Of a stretch of 64,000 nt of DNA, positions 1 to 11,147 are shown in pieces (the stretch's first letter is position 1; each line of letters starts with the position of its first letter). The position numbers and the translations under genes are program-made. Source of the DNA: Engraulis encrasicolus (taxonomy: Eukaryota > Chordata > Actinopteri > Clupeiformes > Engraulidae). The notes below the pieces were generated by a model that was not told the DNA's origin, searched no databases, and was given only the letters and a program-made list of their open reading frames with translations. The stretch covers positions 2,647,296 through 2,711,295 of the forward strand of contig NC_085861.1 in NCBI RefSeq assembly GCF_034702125.1, in the 5' to 3' direction.

Positions 1-133
1 ACTAGGCTGCTACACGGGGGACCAGGGTTCGATTCCCGATGCGAGGTCATTTCCAGATCCTCCCCCGTCTCTCTCTCTCTCCCACTCACTCCCTGTCCCA
101 CTCTTCACTGTTCTGTCTAAATAAAGTTGGAAA
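1..133 (+). repeat. tRNA-derived SINE, cut by window edge
   Basis: The stretch has a pol III B-box-like motif (GGTTCGATTCCCG near 28-40), a C/T-rich body and an A-rich tail near 131-140. This is the layout of a fish tRNA-derived SINE. The 5' part lies outside the window. The family is not recognised. Confidence 0.6.
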
Positions 134-407
134 AAAAAACAATATGAAATATGAAAAAAGAATCAGATTGGATTAAAAATGTTAACATCAAAAGTTATTC
201 ATTCAGAGCTGCTAAGGGAAGGCATGGGGGAACAGCTTTGTCTATAGTCATGATTTAAAATATTAGTTTAAAATCATTAGTGGGTGCAGTTTTTACATCG
301 TCAAGAAGCTAGTTCCAAAGCTTTGCAGCATAGCAGCTAAAGGCTGCCTCTCCACACACACACACACACACACACTCACTCACTCATCCCTCTCTTCTAT
401 TGTGTAG

Positions 408-530
408 GATGGAGGAGTCTGTGTCTAAGAGGAGACCACCCTCTCCAACACCCACCTGTGTGTCTATGAAGAGTGACATGTCCAAGGATTTTTACATCAA
501 TTTTAAAGGAGACAGTTCATCACCTCAACA
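408..530 (+). CDS. NLR N-terminal repeat exon 1
   Basis: A 123-bp exon follows an acceptor (TTGTGTAG) and ends at CAACA|GTAAGATC. It enters and leaves in phase 2. It encodes about 40 residues beginning MEESVSKRRPPSPTPTCVSM, the short N-terminal repeat type that precedes FISNA-NACHT in teleost NLRC3-like proteins. A second copy lies at 3245. The in-frame ATG at the exon start could be an initiator, but the preceding acceptor and phase fit an internal exon better, so the gene may begin upstream of the window. Confidence 0.75.
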
Positions 531-553
531 GTAAGATCAGCACTGTACTATTC

Positions 554-556
<3 letters not shown>

Positions 557-645
<89 letters not shown>
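557..645 (+). repeat. (CT)n microsatellite
   Basis: Uninterrupted CT dinucleotides directly follow the first NLR exon. The serine/leucine ORF across it is an artefact. Confidence 0.97.
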
Positions 646-651
<6 letters not shown>

Positions 652-789
652 TTTGTATAGCACATTTCATACACAAAATCCATAATTCCAAGTATCAATT
701 CCAGTGTGTGCAAACATGCAGAAAAGTGCCAAACGCTGCGCAAACTAGATCTTAAAGTGCAAGGTGTTTCATAATTGCTGCGGCATAAT

Positions 790-1005
790 CATTGGGCAGT
801 CATGGGTTAGCAGTTAGGGTATCAGACTTGTAGCCCAAAGGTTGCTGGTTCGACTCCCGACCCGCCAGGTTAGTGGAGGGGAGTAATTAACCAGTGCTCT
901 CCCCATCTTCCTCCATGACTGAGGTACCCTGACCATGGTACCGTCCCGCCAAGGACAGAAATAAGGTTGTTGAAACCTATGGAACCATTGTGTCGTGTTG
1001 ATGTC
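790..1005 (+). repeat. tRNA-derived SINE
   Basis: An A-box-like TTAGCAGTTAGGG is followed at about 35 bp by the B-box-like GGTTCGACTCCC (near 847-858), then a non-tRNA body. This is typical of SINEs headed by a tRNA. The 3' limit is approximate. Confidence 0.6.
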
Positions 1006-1059
1006 AGGTGGATAGATAGCTGACACCACTATTGGAAAACTGCTAGAATTTATGTTTTT

Positions 1060-1620
1060 TGTTAGGCACATATTTCTATATTTGGTCATGCTCAGTTTTG
1101 ATGCCCTCCGCGCTGTAAATAGCTATGCAAATAAAGAGAGATGTGTCCAAAGTTTTGACCTATACTGTATATGAATTATCTAGGATATATAAGGGCCCCA
1201 CAAGAAACATTAAACGTTTTATACAATATATGCCAAAAGTATTCGCTAACCTGCCTTGACAAGCATATGAACTTAAAAATCATCCCATTCCTAAAGCATA
1301 TGGTTCCAAATGATGTCGGTCTACCTTTTGCAGCTACTCCAGCTTTAGGAGACCAAAACATTTTGGACAGTTCCATGCTCCCAATCCTGTGGGAACAGTT
1401 TGGAGCAGGTCTCTTCCTCTTTCAACATGTGCCAGTGCGCACAGTTAATTCATATGTGAATCAAGGCAGGTTAGCAAATGCTTTTGGCAATGTAGTGTGT
1501 TATCAGATGGGTTTCTATTGCGTATTAGCATATCATTCCTCCAAACAGTCTTCATGCACACTTACCCTTTCTCCGTTCTCTGAAAAGTTCTTCACTGTGT
1601 TAGTCGGTTAGTCCGATATC
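1060..1620. repeat. Fragments of Tc1/mariner-like DNA transposons
   Basis: The segment around 1110-1165 resembles the right end of the element at 50185-51889 (ATAAAGAGA followed by a terminus reading ..CCTATACTGTA). From about 1222, the ATGCCAAAAGTATTCGCTAACC start resembles the end of another common fish Tc1-type repeat. A 146-aa ORF at 1171-1611 lies over this repeat and has no domain I recognise. Confidence 0.4.
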
Positions 1621-2920
1621 CCATTAGTCCAACCACATGTTAAAACTTATTAACTTTCTCAAGGTTTTACACAAGCATAGTGAAGACTAGCCTGGTCCTG
1701 ACCATCCCATAATACTACCATTTAATTTCTTATTCATGGTCTGGACTTTGTTTGATCTGACGCGATTGCAGGAAGCAGGAAGGACATCTACGGAAAAATC
1801 AGGATTTAACTTATAAGTTGTCGAACAAACATGTCTGACGTCTATCTATGGCGATGTAGGACCGTTTACCAGACATGTCTGACAGAACATCCTACCGTAG
1901 GATAAAATTACAAAGTAGGACCGTTTGTCAGAACACAGACGCAAATCCTACCGGTCAACATCGCTCCACAGAGGACAGGTACCAGACGTACAGTAGCGCG
2001 GAGCAAAGTGTCTTGGCAGAAGTACATAGGATGGCGCGCGAGGCTAAGTGAAGACACCCCTTATAAATTGTCCTCTAGTAGTTCATGCTGACAGCAACCA
2101 GTTAATCAGTCCCATGACATGACAAAATGACTGGTCACAGATTTAGACAATTTATAAATATTACAAGAAAAACATAGTAGTACACCAGCCCCTGTGAGTG
2201 CAAAAGATCCATAGGCTATACCAATACAAGTAGTCTATACATAATCCCATAATGGGAAGACAAAATAAAGACAATACTTGCAGTGTTTAAATCTGGCCAC
2301 CAGGGGCCATCATGAAAAGTATTGTATCCCCTTGTCAACCCATCAAATAATGTCAGACCTGCAAAGTCACATAGAGTCTAATTAGAGAAAAGAAAACTTT
2401 GCCAACATGTCCAGGTTTTTACACTGGTTGGTTGGTTCTGAAATGCATCACCAAGATTAGTATTTGATTTGAGTGTGTACCAGTGACGGTTATTAACACG
2501 CTTTGATTGCTCAGAACATTTGGTATAACATGTAGAGAACATAAAGGCGGGTTCTTCTTTTTTCTTTGGCCTGCAACTCAACCAAAACTATTCCTAAACC
2601 TAACCGTCAGTAAAAGGCATGTTCTGTAAGTATACAATTACAAAGTATACAAAAGTATACAATAAGAATAAGTTAACCTAAAAGTTAAAACTATGCCCAA
2701 AACAAAACAATACCAACCATAACTATCAGTAAAGGCAGAGAGAGTAGAGAGAGAGAGGTTCCATTGGCCCATTGTTTCCGGGTTCTATTATTGGGGGGGG
2801 AAATCCCCCTTTAGGCAGACCTAGGCAGACCTGAGGACTGTTCTATTCAATGCTAGGAGCATTATGACACGCCCCTTTAGGCAGACCGGAACCTGGTGAC
2901 GTTAGGTGCCCATAGAAACG
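1621..2920. other. NLR intron, no gene seen
   Basis: AT-rich intronic DNA. Short internal repetitions such as GTAGGACCGTTT (near 1857 and 1916) and GGCAGACC (near 2814-2886) are visible. No coding exon or RNA gene was found. Confidence 0.6.
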
Positions 2921-3063
2921 TATTATGTTAACATATCTCTATATACTTAAAGAATCTCTGGTAAAGGGATGGTTTTTTTGTGTGTGTGTGTTTTATGCCT
3001 GGAAAGACGAGCCCACCTGTCAGACTAATGGGATGTCGAACCAATGGGATTCTTGCTATAGTC

Positions 3064-3166
<103 letters not shown>

Positions 3167-3244
3167 CAGAATTTTCTACTTACACATCCCATTACTCATT
3201 CCGACATACACACTCACTCACTCATCACCTCTCTTATTGTCTAG

Positions 3245-3352
3245 GATGGATGAGTCTGTGTCTAAGAGGAGATCACCCTCTCCAACACCTACCTGTGTGT
3301 CTATGAAGAGTGACATGTCCAAGGATTTCCAAGGAGACACTTCACCTGAACA
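3245..3352 (+). CDS. NLR N-terminal repeat exon 2
   Basis: A 108-bp exon between TTGTCTAG and GAACA|GTAAGATC, again phase 2 at both ends. It encodes about 35 residues starting MDESVSKRRSPSPTPTCVSM, nearly identical to exon 408-530 but five codons shorter after SKDF. Its flanks also match the first copy, so the whole exon with its splice signals was duplicated. It splices in frame to 8104. Confidence 0.8.
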
Positions 3353-3374
3353 GTAAGATCAGCACTCTGATATT

Positions 3375-3377
<3 letters not shown>

Positions 3378-3426
<49 letters not shown>
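3378..3426 (+). repeat. (CA)n microsatellite
   Basis: About 24 CA units are followed by a triple repeat of ATGGTACATAC. Confidence 0.95.
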
Positions 3427-3429
<3 letters not shown>

Positions 3430-3644
3430 GTACATACATGGTACATACATGGTACCCAGGGGGTCAAATATTTGCTTAAAGGGCAGATTTTCAGAATTCT
3501 GGAATTTTTTGGGTGGGTTGGTATGTGGGTGGGTAGTCATGAACGTGGGCGGGTAGCAAAAGCTGTAATTTATAATTTTGTAAGTTATGCGAAAGTAAAA
3601 TAATAGACTATCATGTAGACGTAGCCTTAGCCTAGCATTTCTAA

Positions 3645-4720
3645 TTATTTATATCCCCGAAACGCGGAGCGTCGGGGATGTAATGGTTTTGCGTGCGCCG
3701 CGTCCGCCGCGTCCGCCGCGTAAGGTCTTTCGTGTTAACGCGATAACTTTTGAACGGATGTTTGGATTTGTCCCAGATTTTTTGGGTGAATGCTCTAGGG
3801 CAGGTTCATGAACTGATTCGAGTTTGGAGGTCAACACTTTCAAGATGGCTGAATTCAAGATGGCCGAATTTTTGTTTGGTCCATAACTTCTGACCGGGTG
3901 GATGGATTTGTCCCAGATTTGGTGTGTGAATGCTCTAGGGTAGGTTCATGAACTGCTTCGAGTTGGGAGGTCAACACTTTCAAGATGGCTGAATTCAAGA
4001 TGGACGAATTTTTGTTTGGTCCATACCTTCTGACCGGGTGGATGGATTTGTCCCAGATTTTGTGTGTGAATGCTCTAGGGTAGGTTCATGAACTGATTCG
4101 AGTATGGAAGACAACACTTTCAAAATGGCGGAATTTTCATTTGGCCCATAACTTCTGACTGGGTGGATTGATTTGCCCGGTAACACCTTATTTTAATGGT
4201 TCACCATTTCAGTGAATCTACCATATTAGGTACAGTGTAATAACCAATGTAACAATATTTAATACCATGTAATACTAGTGTAATACCAGTGTAACAATAT
4301 GCAATATCAGGTAGAGTGTAATAACGAGTGTAACAGTATGCAATACCATGTAATATAGTGTAATACCAGTGTAACAATATGCAATACCATGTAATACCAC
4401 TTACGCACAAACACATGATGTAAGTAAAAAAAATTACATTGTATTAAATATTGTTACACTGGTTATTACACTGTACCTAATGTGGTATATCCACTGAACC
4501 ATTAAAACAGTATTACCATTTGCCCAATTTTTTGCTTCATTTTCACAATAGTCATTTGGTTTTAAGCCTATGCACGTCATGTCACGTCTGTATGTATCAT
4601 ATACGTTTACGAAATGGTGGACGGGAGTGGTAGGAATGATGGGGGACTGGAAGCGTCGCATTTCGGGGATATACCTTAAGCAGTCGAAGGCGACTGCACA
4701 GGCAGTCTAGTTTCAGTAAT
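3645..4720 (+). repeat. Interspersed repeat with internal tandem units
   Basis: It starts near ATATCCCCGAAACGCG and ends near GCATTTCGGGGATATACC. Three diverged units of about 130 bp (each with GGATTTGTCCCAGATTT and GGTTCATGAACTG) lie at roughly 3750-4150. Related end fragments, inverted or direct, occur near 41185-41405 and 45400-45545. A MITE (4179-4517) is nested inside. The family is not recognised. Confidence 0.6.
4179..4517. mobile_element. MITE, 8-bp target duplication
   Basis: A 339-bp element begins GGTAACACCTTATTTTAATG and ends with the inverse. ATTTGCCC is duplicated perfectly at 4171-4178 and 4518-4525. The inside holds repeats of TAATACCAGTGTAACAATAT. It has no coding capacity. 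An 8-bp duplication fits hAT-like or P-like transposition. Confidence 0.8.
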
Positions 4721-6034
4721 GGATTGTAATGCAAGAGGGGATACAATTTGAATTTGCCAACGGTGTATATAAAATAATCAACACTTGTCCAGGGCAAAGT
4801 GTGACATCTAGAGAAAATTTGGTTTTAACCCTCTGAGGTCTAAGGCCTTTCAGAGGCTTTTAGGCTGCTTGCACCACCCTGACATTTTCAAGTATTTTCA
4901 GCTAACAGTAAGCATCTATGCAAAAGTGGAATATATGGTTGTATTGTGAAAAGCCTGACAAGAAATAATCTGAAAAAAAATGGATGTCATACAAACATAT
5001 TTTATTTAAATTGAGTATAAACACAACTGTACAAAAAAACAGGTTTCAGACGTCTTCAAAAAGTTCAAGAAAACACACAATAAATATATCTAGCCAAGAC
5101 GTTTGAAGTTTGAATCTTGTAAACAAATGTGTTGGCAGCATAAAAGTGAAAAGGGCATTTAGAAATGTTTTGTTGTTTTCATACAAAATGCAAAAAAGAA
5201 TGACTATGTCACTGCCACTGCCTGTCTCATTTGAATACTAATGAGATAGGTGTGAAAAACCTCTAATGGCCCACACCCCCCTGTCAATCCCCATGTGCTC
5301 TGATAGCCCCAACCCCCCTGTCACTCTATGTCTGCTGTGTTTACCCTACCTGAAAGGGGCGTGTTGTCACCTCTGAATAGCCACTCAAGCACCGGTACTT
5401 TACATGTGAATAGCTATAGGTGTGGCTGCTACAGGCAGAGAGTACAGAATATGCGAAGATTTCTTTTCACTTTCTTTAAATTGGGCCAGCTATATAATTT
5501 ATTTAATATATATATGTTTGAAATCTGGAAGGTCTGAGGTTTCTAATGGCGTAACTTATGTGTTTCAATGACAAAAACTCACAGAGTTACAGATTTGTTT
5601 TTGGAGACATGTCAAATTGCCCTCTCAAGGGCACTTAGACTCACACTTCTTCTGTTTGTGTGTGTGTGTTTGTGTGTGTGTGTTATGAAAAGAAGTAAAT
5701 TGTAATTATAGCTATTTTTTCGTCGACCCGCACATCACTGACGACTACCGTATACATAACATTTGGAGACCTCTGCCACAAAATGAATGATTATCTGACA
5801 AACCAATTGAATTCAAGAAATCACTCGTCTTCCCTCTAGTGGAGTTTGTATTGGCTTCTAGGTAAATAACAGAGCCAATTTCAGAGTATCCGATTTGAAA
5901 GACTGCATTGGTGTCAATTTTAAAAAGGTTACATATTTACGTACATACCTACCTAAATATTGTCATTCATGGTTCACTATGAGGTTCGGGGGTAGCCTGA
6001 CACGCAGTGGGGTGTTAGATAGATAGATTTTAAT
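4721..6034. other. NLR intron, no gene seen
   Basis: AT-rich intronic DNA. A TTAACCCTCTGAGGTC stretch at 4827 looks like a piggyBac-type end, but I did not find a matching opposite end. No exon is visible. Confidence 0.5.
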
Positions 6035-6036
6035 TA

Positions 6037-7667
6037 CAGTCCCAGGAAAAAGTTTGTACACCCTTTGAAATTTCTTACATTTCTGTCAAAATTGATTATA
6101 AAACATGGTCTGATCTTCCTGGAAATCTCAAGAAGGAACAATAAGAGTCTGCTTTAATTAATTCCACCCAAACATTTACATGTTATCATATTTTTATTGG
6201 TCATAAGGCCATAACATTCACAGAAGCGCAGGGCATAAGTAAGTACACCCTTGCATTAAGTAGGTTTTAACCCTCGGTTAGTTGCAATATCATCAACCAG
6301 ACTTATCCTATAGTTGCAGATCAGATTAACAAAACAATCTGTTTGTATCTTGTCTCCCTCTTCTTTAGAGAACTGCCTCTCGTCAGCAAGGTTTGTGGGA
6401 TGTATGGAGTGCATAGCTTTCTTGACTTCATGCCATATAATCTCAATTGTTTTTTGTCAGGGGTTTGACTGGGCTATTTCAGAATGTGTATTTCATTATT
6501 ATGAAGCCATTCTAATGTCGATTTGCTTCTAAAGTATGGGTTGTTGTCACATTTCAGGACCCATACTCTTGTGTGCTTAAACTGTGTGACAGACTTCCTC
6601 ACGTTTTTTTCTGTAAAATATCACAATAAACTTGAGTTCATTGTTCCACTGATAATAGCAAACTGTCAAGGGCCTGAGGCAGCAAGGTAGCCACATATAA
6701 TGATTCTCCCGCCACCATACTCAGAAGAGGAGATGTAACCAAGAATAGCTAAAAATGGGATTCATTCTGCCAATCTAAAATGAATGGGGTTTCTGTCCAA
6801 AAAAATATTGCTGCACCTTTGAGGTTTGCGAAAAAGCATTTATATGCTTCATAGAATTACTGCAAAATATTCTGTAGACCAACGTTGAAACCAAAGTTGA
6901 ATTGTTCAGGGGAACACACAATGTCACGTTTGGAGGAGAACTGGAGAACCACACCATCACCAAAACATCATCTCCACCTTTGAGTATGGTGGCGGGAGCA
7001 TCATTATATGCGGCTACCTTGCTGCCTCAGGCCCTTTTCAGTTTGCTATTATCAGTGGAACAATGAACTCAGAAGTTTGTCGAGATATTTTACAGAAAAA
7101 AGTGAGGTAGTCTGTCACACAGTTGAAGCACACAAGAGGATGGGTGCAGAAATGTGACAACAACCCATACTTTAGAAGCAAATCGACTTTAGAATGGCTT
7201 CATAATAATGAAATACACATTCTGGAATAGCCCAGTCAAAGCCCTGACAAAAAACAATTGAGATTATATGGCATGAAGTCAAGAAAGCTATGCACTTCAG
7301 ACATCCCACAAACCTAGCTGACGAGAGGCAGTTTTCTAAAGAAGAGGGAGACCAGATACATCCAGATTGTTTTGTTAATCTGATCTGCAACTACAGGAAA
7401 CATCTGGTTGAGGTTATTGCGCCTAACTTAGGGTTAAAACCTATTGAATGCAAGGGTGTACTTACTTATGCTTTGCTGTCCTGTGAATGTTTACATCTTA
7501 TGGCCAATGAAAATATGAAAACTTGTAAATGTTTGGGTTGAATTAGTTAAAGCACACTCTGGTTGTTCCTTCTTCTGATTTCCGGGAAGATCAGACCATG
7601 TTTTATGACCAATTTTGACAGAAATGTAAGAAATTTCAAAGGGTGTACAAACTTTTTCCTGGGACTG
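6037..7667. mobile_element. Foldback Tc1-derived element
   Basis: TA dinucleotides flank CAGTCCCAGGAAAAAGTTTG at 6037 and its inverse at 7667. The inverted repeats extend about 700 bp per side (6037-6738 and 6966-7667) around a 227-bp loop. Each arm carries a decayed 3' half of a Tc1 transposase gene (remnants of the SPDLNPIE region) pointing outward: minus strand on the left, plus strand on the right. The loop retains more of the transposase. No functional protein remains. Confidence 0.8.
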
Positions 7668-7982
7668 TATATCCTCCTGAACAGAGGCCTCTAGTGGTAT
7701 TTTGTATATCCCTATTTATTATTAGGGTTATTTAACTGCAGGCTTACTTTCTATAATATTTTCTTATTTCTGTTTCCCAAGCACATTGAATGGCAGTCGT
7801 GTATGTGCTCATAATGATATAATTGCTCGATTGATATTTTGTTATTTCACAAATTAATAGTTATAAAGCCTATACAGCCATGCAAGAGACTTGTGGAGCT
7901 CGATAGACTTGGGGTGCTAGCTTCCTTGGTGTTCTAGCCCTTGAATATACACTTGCCTGCTTGCTACTCTGTATGTGTGTGT

Positions 7983-7987
<5 letters not shown>

Positions 7988-8023
<36 letters not shown>
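7988..8023 (+). repeat. (GA)n microsatellite
   Basis: About 18 GA units lie upstream of the NACHT exon. Confidence 0.9.
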
Positions 8024-8028
<5 letters not shown>

Positions 8029-8103
8029 CATTGATGGCATTAATTGCCATAAAATTATTTGTGATTCAAGTTGATATCAAATCCTGTTTTTTTTTCTTCT
8101 CAG

Positions 8104-9900
8104 ACAGCAGCGTGATCATGTGCAGGAAATGCAGCAGATCCACAAGTCTCATCTGCAGAAAAGATTTCAGTGTCTACTTGAGGGCAGCACAGAGCAGGGA
8201 AATTCCACAGAATTGAACAAGGTCTACACAGATCTCTACATCACAGAAGGGTGGACGGGAGAGGTCAATAATGAACACGAGGTCAGACAGATAGAGAGAA
8301 CATTCTGGAGAAAAGTAGCTCGAGGCAGACCAATCGAATGCAGTGACATTTTTAAATCTGGATCTGGACAAGTCAAACCCATCAGATCAGTGCTGACAAA
8401 GGGAGTGGCTGGCATTGGAAAAACGGTATCTGTGCAGAAGTTCATTCTGGACTGGGCTGAAGGGAAAGCCAATCAGGATGTCCCCTTCATATTTCCTTTT
8501 CCTTTTCGGGAGCTGAACCTGATGAAGGAAAAGAAACTCAGTCTGTTGGGTCTTATCCAGCACTTCTACCCAGAGATAAAAGCAGAAGAAATACTCACCA
8601 GTTCAGAGCACAGGGTGATGTTCGTCTTTGATGGTCTGGATGAGTGCCGACTTCCTTTACAGTTCGGCCACAAGCCAAAATGTTGTGATGTGACAGAGCA
8701 GCTCTCAGTCGACATGTTGCTGTCAAATCTCATCCAGGGGAATCTGCTTCCCTCTGCTCTCCTCTGGATCACCACCCGACCAGCAGCAGCCAGTCAGATC
8801 CCTCCTGAGTGTGTGGACCAGGTGACAGAAATAAGGGGCTTCAATAATCCACAAAAAGAAGAGTACTTTGGGAAGCGATTCAGTGATGAGAGTCTGGCCA
8901 GCAGAGTCATCAGACACCTGAAGGCATCCAGGAGCCTCTACATCATGTGCCACATTCCAGTCTTCTGCTGGATTGTAGCCATTGTTGCAGAGAGAACATC
9001 AGAAGAATCAGACAAAGCTGAAATTCCAAGGACTATGACTCAAATGTACAGCCACTTTCTCATCATTCAGACAAACATTAAGAAGAACAAGTACATGGAT
9101 AGAAAAGAATCCGAACAAGAGATAATTTTCAAACTGGGAAAGCTTGCATATCAGCAGCTGAAGAAGGGGAATCTGATCTTCTATGAAGAAGATATGAGAG
9201 AGGCTGGCATTTATGGCACAGAAGCGTCAGTGTACTCAGGAGTGTGTACTCAGATCTTCAGAGAGGAGAAGGATTTTTACCATTCGGAGGTATTCAGCTT
9301 TGTGCATATAAATATCCAGGAGTTCCTGGCAGCATTATATGTGTTTCTCTGCTTCAGCAATAGATACAGAAACACGACTGACCAACATCAAGCATCTCAG
9401 CTCAGCTTAACACTTCATGACCTGCTCAAGACTGCAGTGGATCTGGCCCTAAAGAGTAGGAATGGACACCTGGACCTTTTCCTCCGCTTTCTTCTGGGCC
9501 TTACACTGGAGTCCAATCAGAACCTCCTTAAACACCTACTGCCAAAACCCAGTTGCCAATCAGAGAGCTCTGTGCAGACAATCCAGTTTGTCAAAGAGAA
9601 GATCAGAGGTGAGAGTCGTTCAGACAGAAGGATCAACCTGTTCTACTGTCTGAATGAGCTGAATCAGCATGCTGTAGTGGAACACACTGACAGGATGTGG
9701 GGAAAGCTGTCTGTAGAGATGCTTATACCAGGACAGTGGAGGACTGTGAAATTTGAACTCAGGATGTCAAAAGAGCACTTGGTTGGATTTGACCTTCAGA
9801 AATACATGAAGACACCAGAGAAAGATCGGACTGAACTCCTCAGCCCTGATGATGTTCTTAAGAAACTGGTGCCAGTGGTCTCAACATCCACCACGTCAAC
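8104..9900 (+). CDS. NLR (NLRC3-like) FISNA-NACHT exon
   Basis: This is the central exon of a fish NLR, a cytosolic STAND ATPase class used in innate immune sensing. It runs from acceptor TTCTTCTCAG to CGTCAAC|GTAAGT, 599 codons, phase 2 at both ends. Counted from the GTG at 8120, the FISNA region covers roughly residues 1-80. The Walker A GVAGIGKT is at 95-102 (nt 8402-8425), and the Walker B VMFVFDGLDE is at 166-175 (nt 8615-8644). A winged-helix-like stretch (KLGKLAYQQLKKGNLIFYEE) and an HD2-like SFVHINIQEFLAALYVF follow. There is no frameshift or internal stop, and all ATPase motifs are present. No CARD, pyrin or B30.2 exon was found. NLRC3-like copies are numerous in teleosts, so orthology cannot be assigned. 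Confidence 0.95.
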
Positions 9901-10260
9901 GTAAGTTATACACTGTGTTACTTTCTGACTGCTGTGAAGTGTTGGTACTGTGTGTGTGGGGGGGGGGGCTGTGTTATGTATGTTCTTTGCGTGGGTTTTT
10001 GGGACGGTGTGGATGTGTTTGTGTGTGTCATTCTGAGTATTTATAGGGGAGAGATGTTTTGACTTCACAGTCCTTGTGTGTATGAGAGTGTAATCTGTGT
10101 TTATTGGGGAGATATGGTGCCTGCTGTGACTTCACAGTCTTTCAGAGTGTGTACTTGTGTGTGTTTGTGTTTATGTGTCTGTGTGTGTGCGAAAGAGTGT
10201 GTGTGTGTGTGTTTTAAAGAAGGGGAGAGATATGGTCTGTCCTAACCTCACAGTCCCACT

Positions 10261-10297
10261 GTGTGTGTGTGTGTGTGTGCGTGTGCGTGTGCGTGTG

Positions 10298-10340
<43 letters not shown>

Positions 10341-10355
10341 GCGTGTGCGTGTGCG
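10261..10355 (+). repeat. (GT)n microsatellite with GC interruptions
   Basis: GT repeats with periodic GTGCGT variants lie in the intron before the first LRR exon. Confidence 0.95.
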
Positions 10356-10416
10356 CTTCCCTGGTTATATGAGTGTAAAATGACAGAGAAGAGATGTTTC
10401 TCTCTCTCTGTTCCAG

Positions 10417-10590
10417 GCTGCAGTCCTGTGAGCTGACAGAGAAGAGTTGTTCCCATCTGGCCTCTGTCCTGACCTCAGACTCCTCACGTCTCAAATGTTT
10501 GGACCTTAATATCAATGAGCTGTGTGACTCTGGAGTGGAACGTTTATGTTCAGGACTTCAACATCAACACTGCAGATTGGAAACACTATG
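10417..10590 (+). CDS. NLR LRR exon 1
   Basis: Exactly 174 bp between TCTCTGTTCCAG and CTATG|GTAAGTATC, phase 2 at both ends. This is the standard size of NLR leucine-rich-repeat exons. It encodes LQSCELTEKSCSHLASVL followed by LKCLDLNINELCDSGVERL, two LRR motifs. It follows the NACHT exon in frame and would contribute to the ligand-sensing or autoinhibitory solenoid. Confidence 0.92.
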
Positions 10591-10622
10591 GTAAGTATCA
10601 CTTCATGTAGTGAGTGTTTTGG

Positions 10623-10626
<4 letters not shown>

Positions 10627-10706
<80 letters not shown>
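10627..10706 (+). repeat. (TG)n microsatellite
   Basis: About 40 TG units lie just after the first LRR exon. The intron sequence beyond (about 10790-10970) resembles 13455-13640. Confidence 0.97.
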
Positions 10707-10710
<4 letters not shown>

Positions 10711-11147
10711 AGTGTGCATGTGTGCATGCGTATGTGCATGCGTATGTGAATGTGTGCGTGTTTCTGTCCTCTGTGTGCTTATTCTGTTTCATCCATCCAT
10801 ACATTCATCCATAATCCCTCTGTCCACATCTCTTCATCTCTCTGCATGCTTTGTCTCTTTTTATTCCTCCATCTCTGCATCTCTCTGCACAATCTCTCTC
10901 TCCCTCTCTCTCATCCCTCTACTTGTTCTATTGCATCATCCATCCTCCATCACCCCTCTCCCTCATATCTCTCTGTTGATTGATAGATTGATTGATTTTG
11001 CTTGCCGTTTTCAGTTCTTGAACGAAAGCAAATACATGAGTTAGTTTCCAGCAAACCACACACAGACTTAACTAAAAAAACAAACAGAGTCAGGATTACC
11101 CAGGATTACTCTTTGGTGGGCTTCTTCTTTTCCATCTCTCCATCCTA

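Noticed and set aside
1171..1611. 146-aa ORF as a gene
   Set aside because: It lies across DNA resembling Tc1-type repeat ends and has no recognisable domain or splice context.
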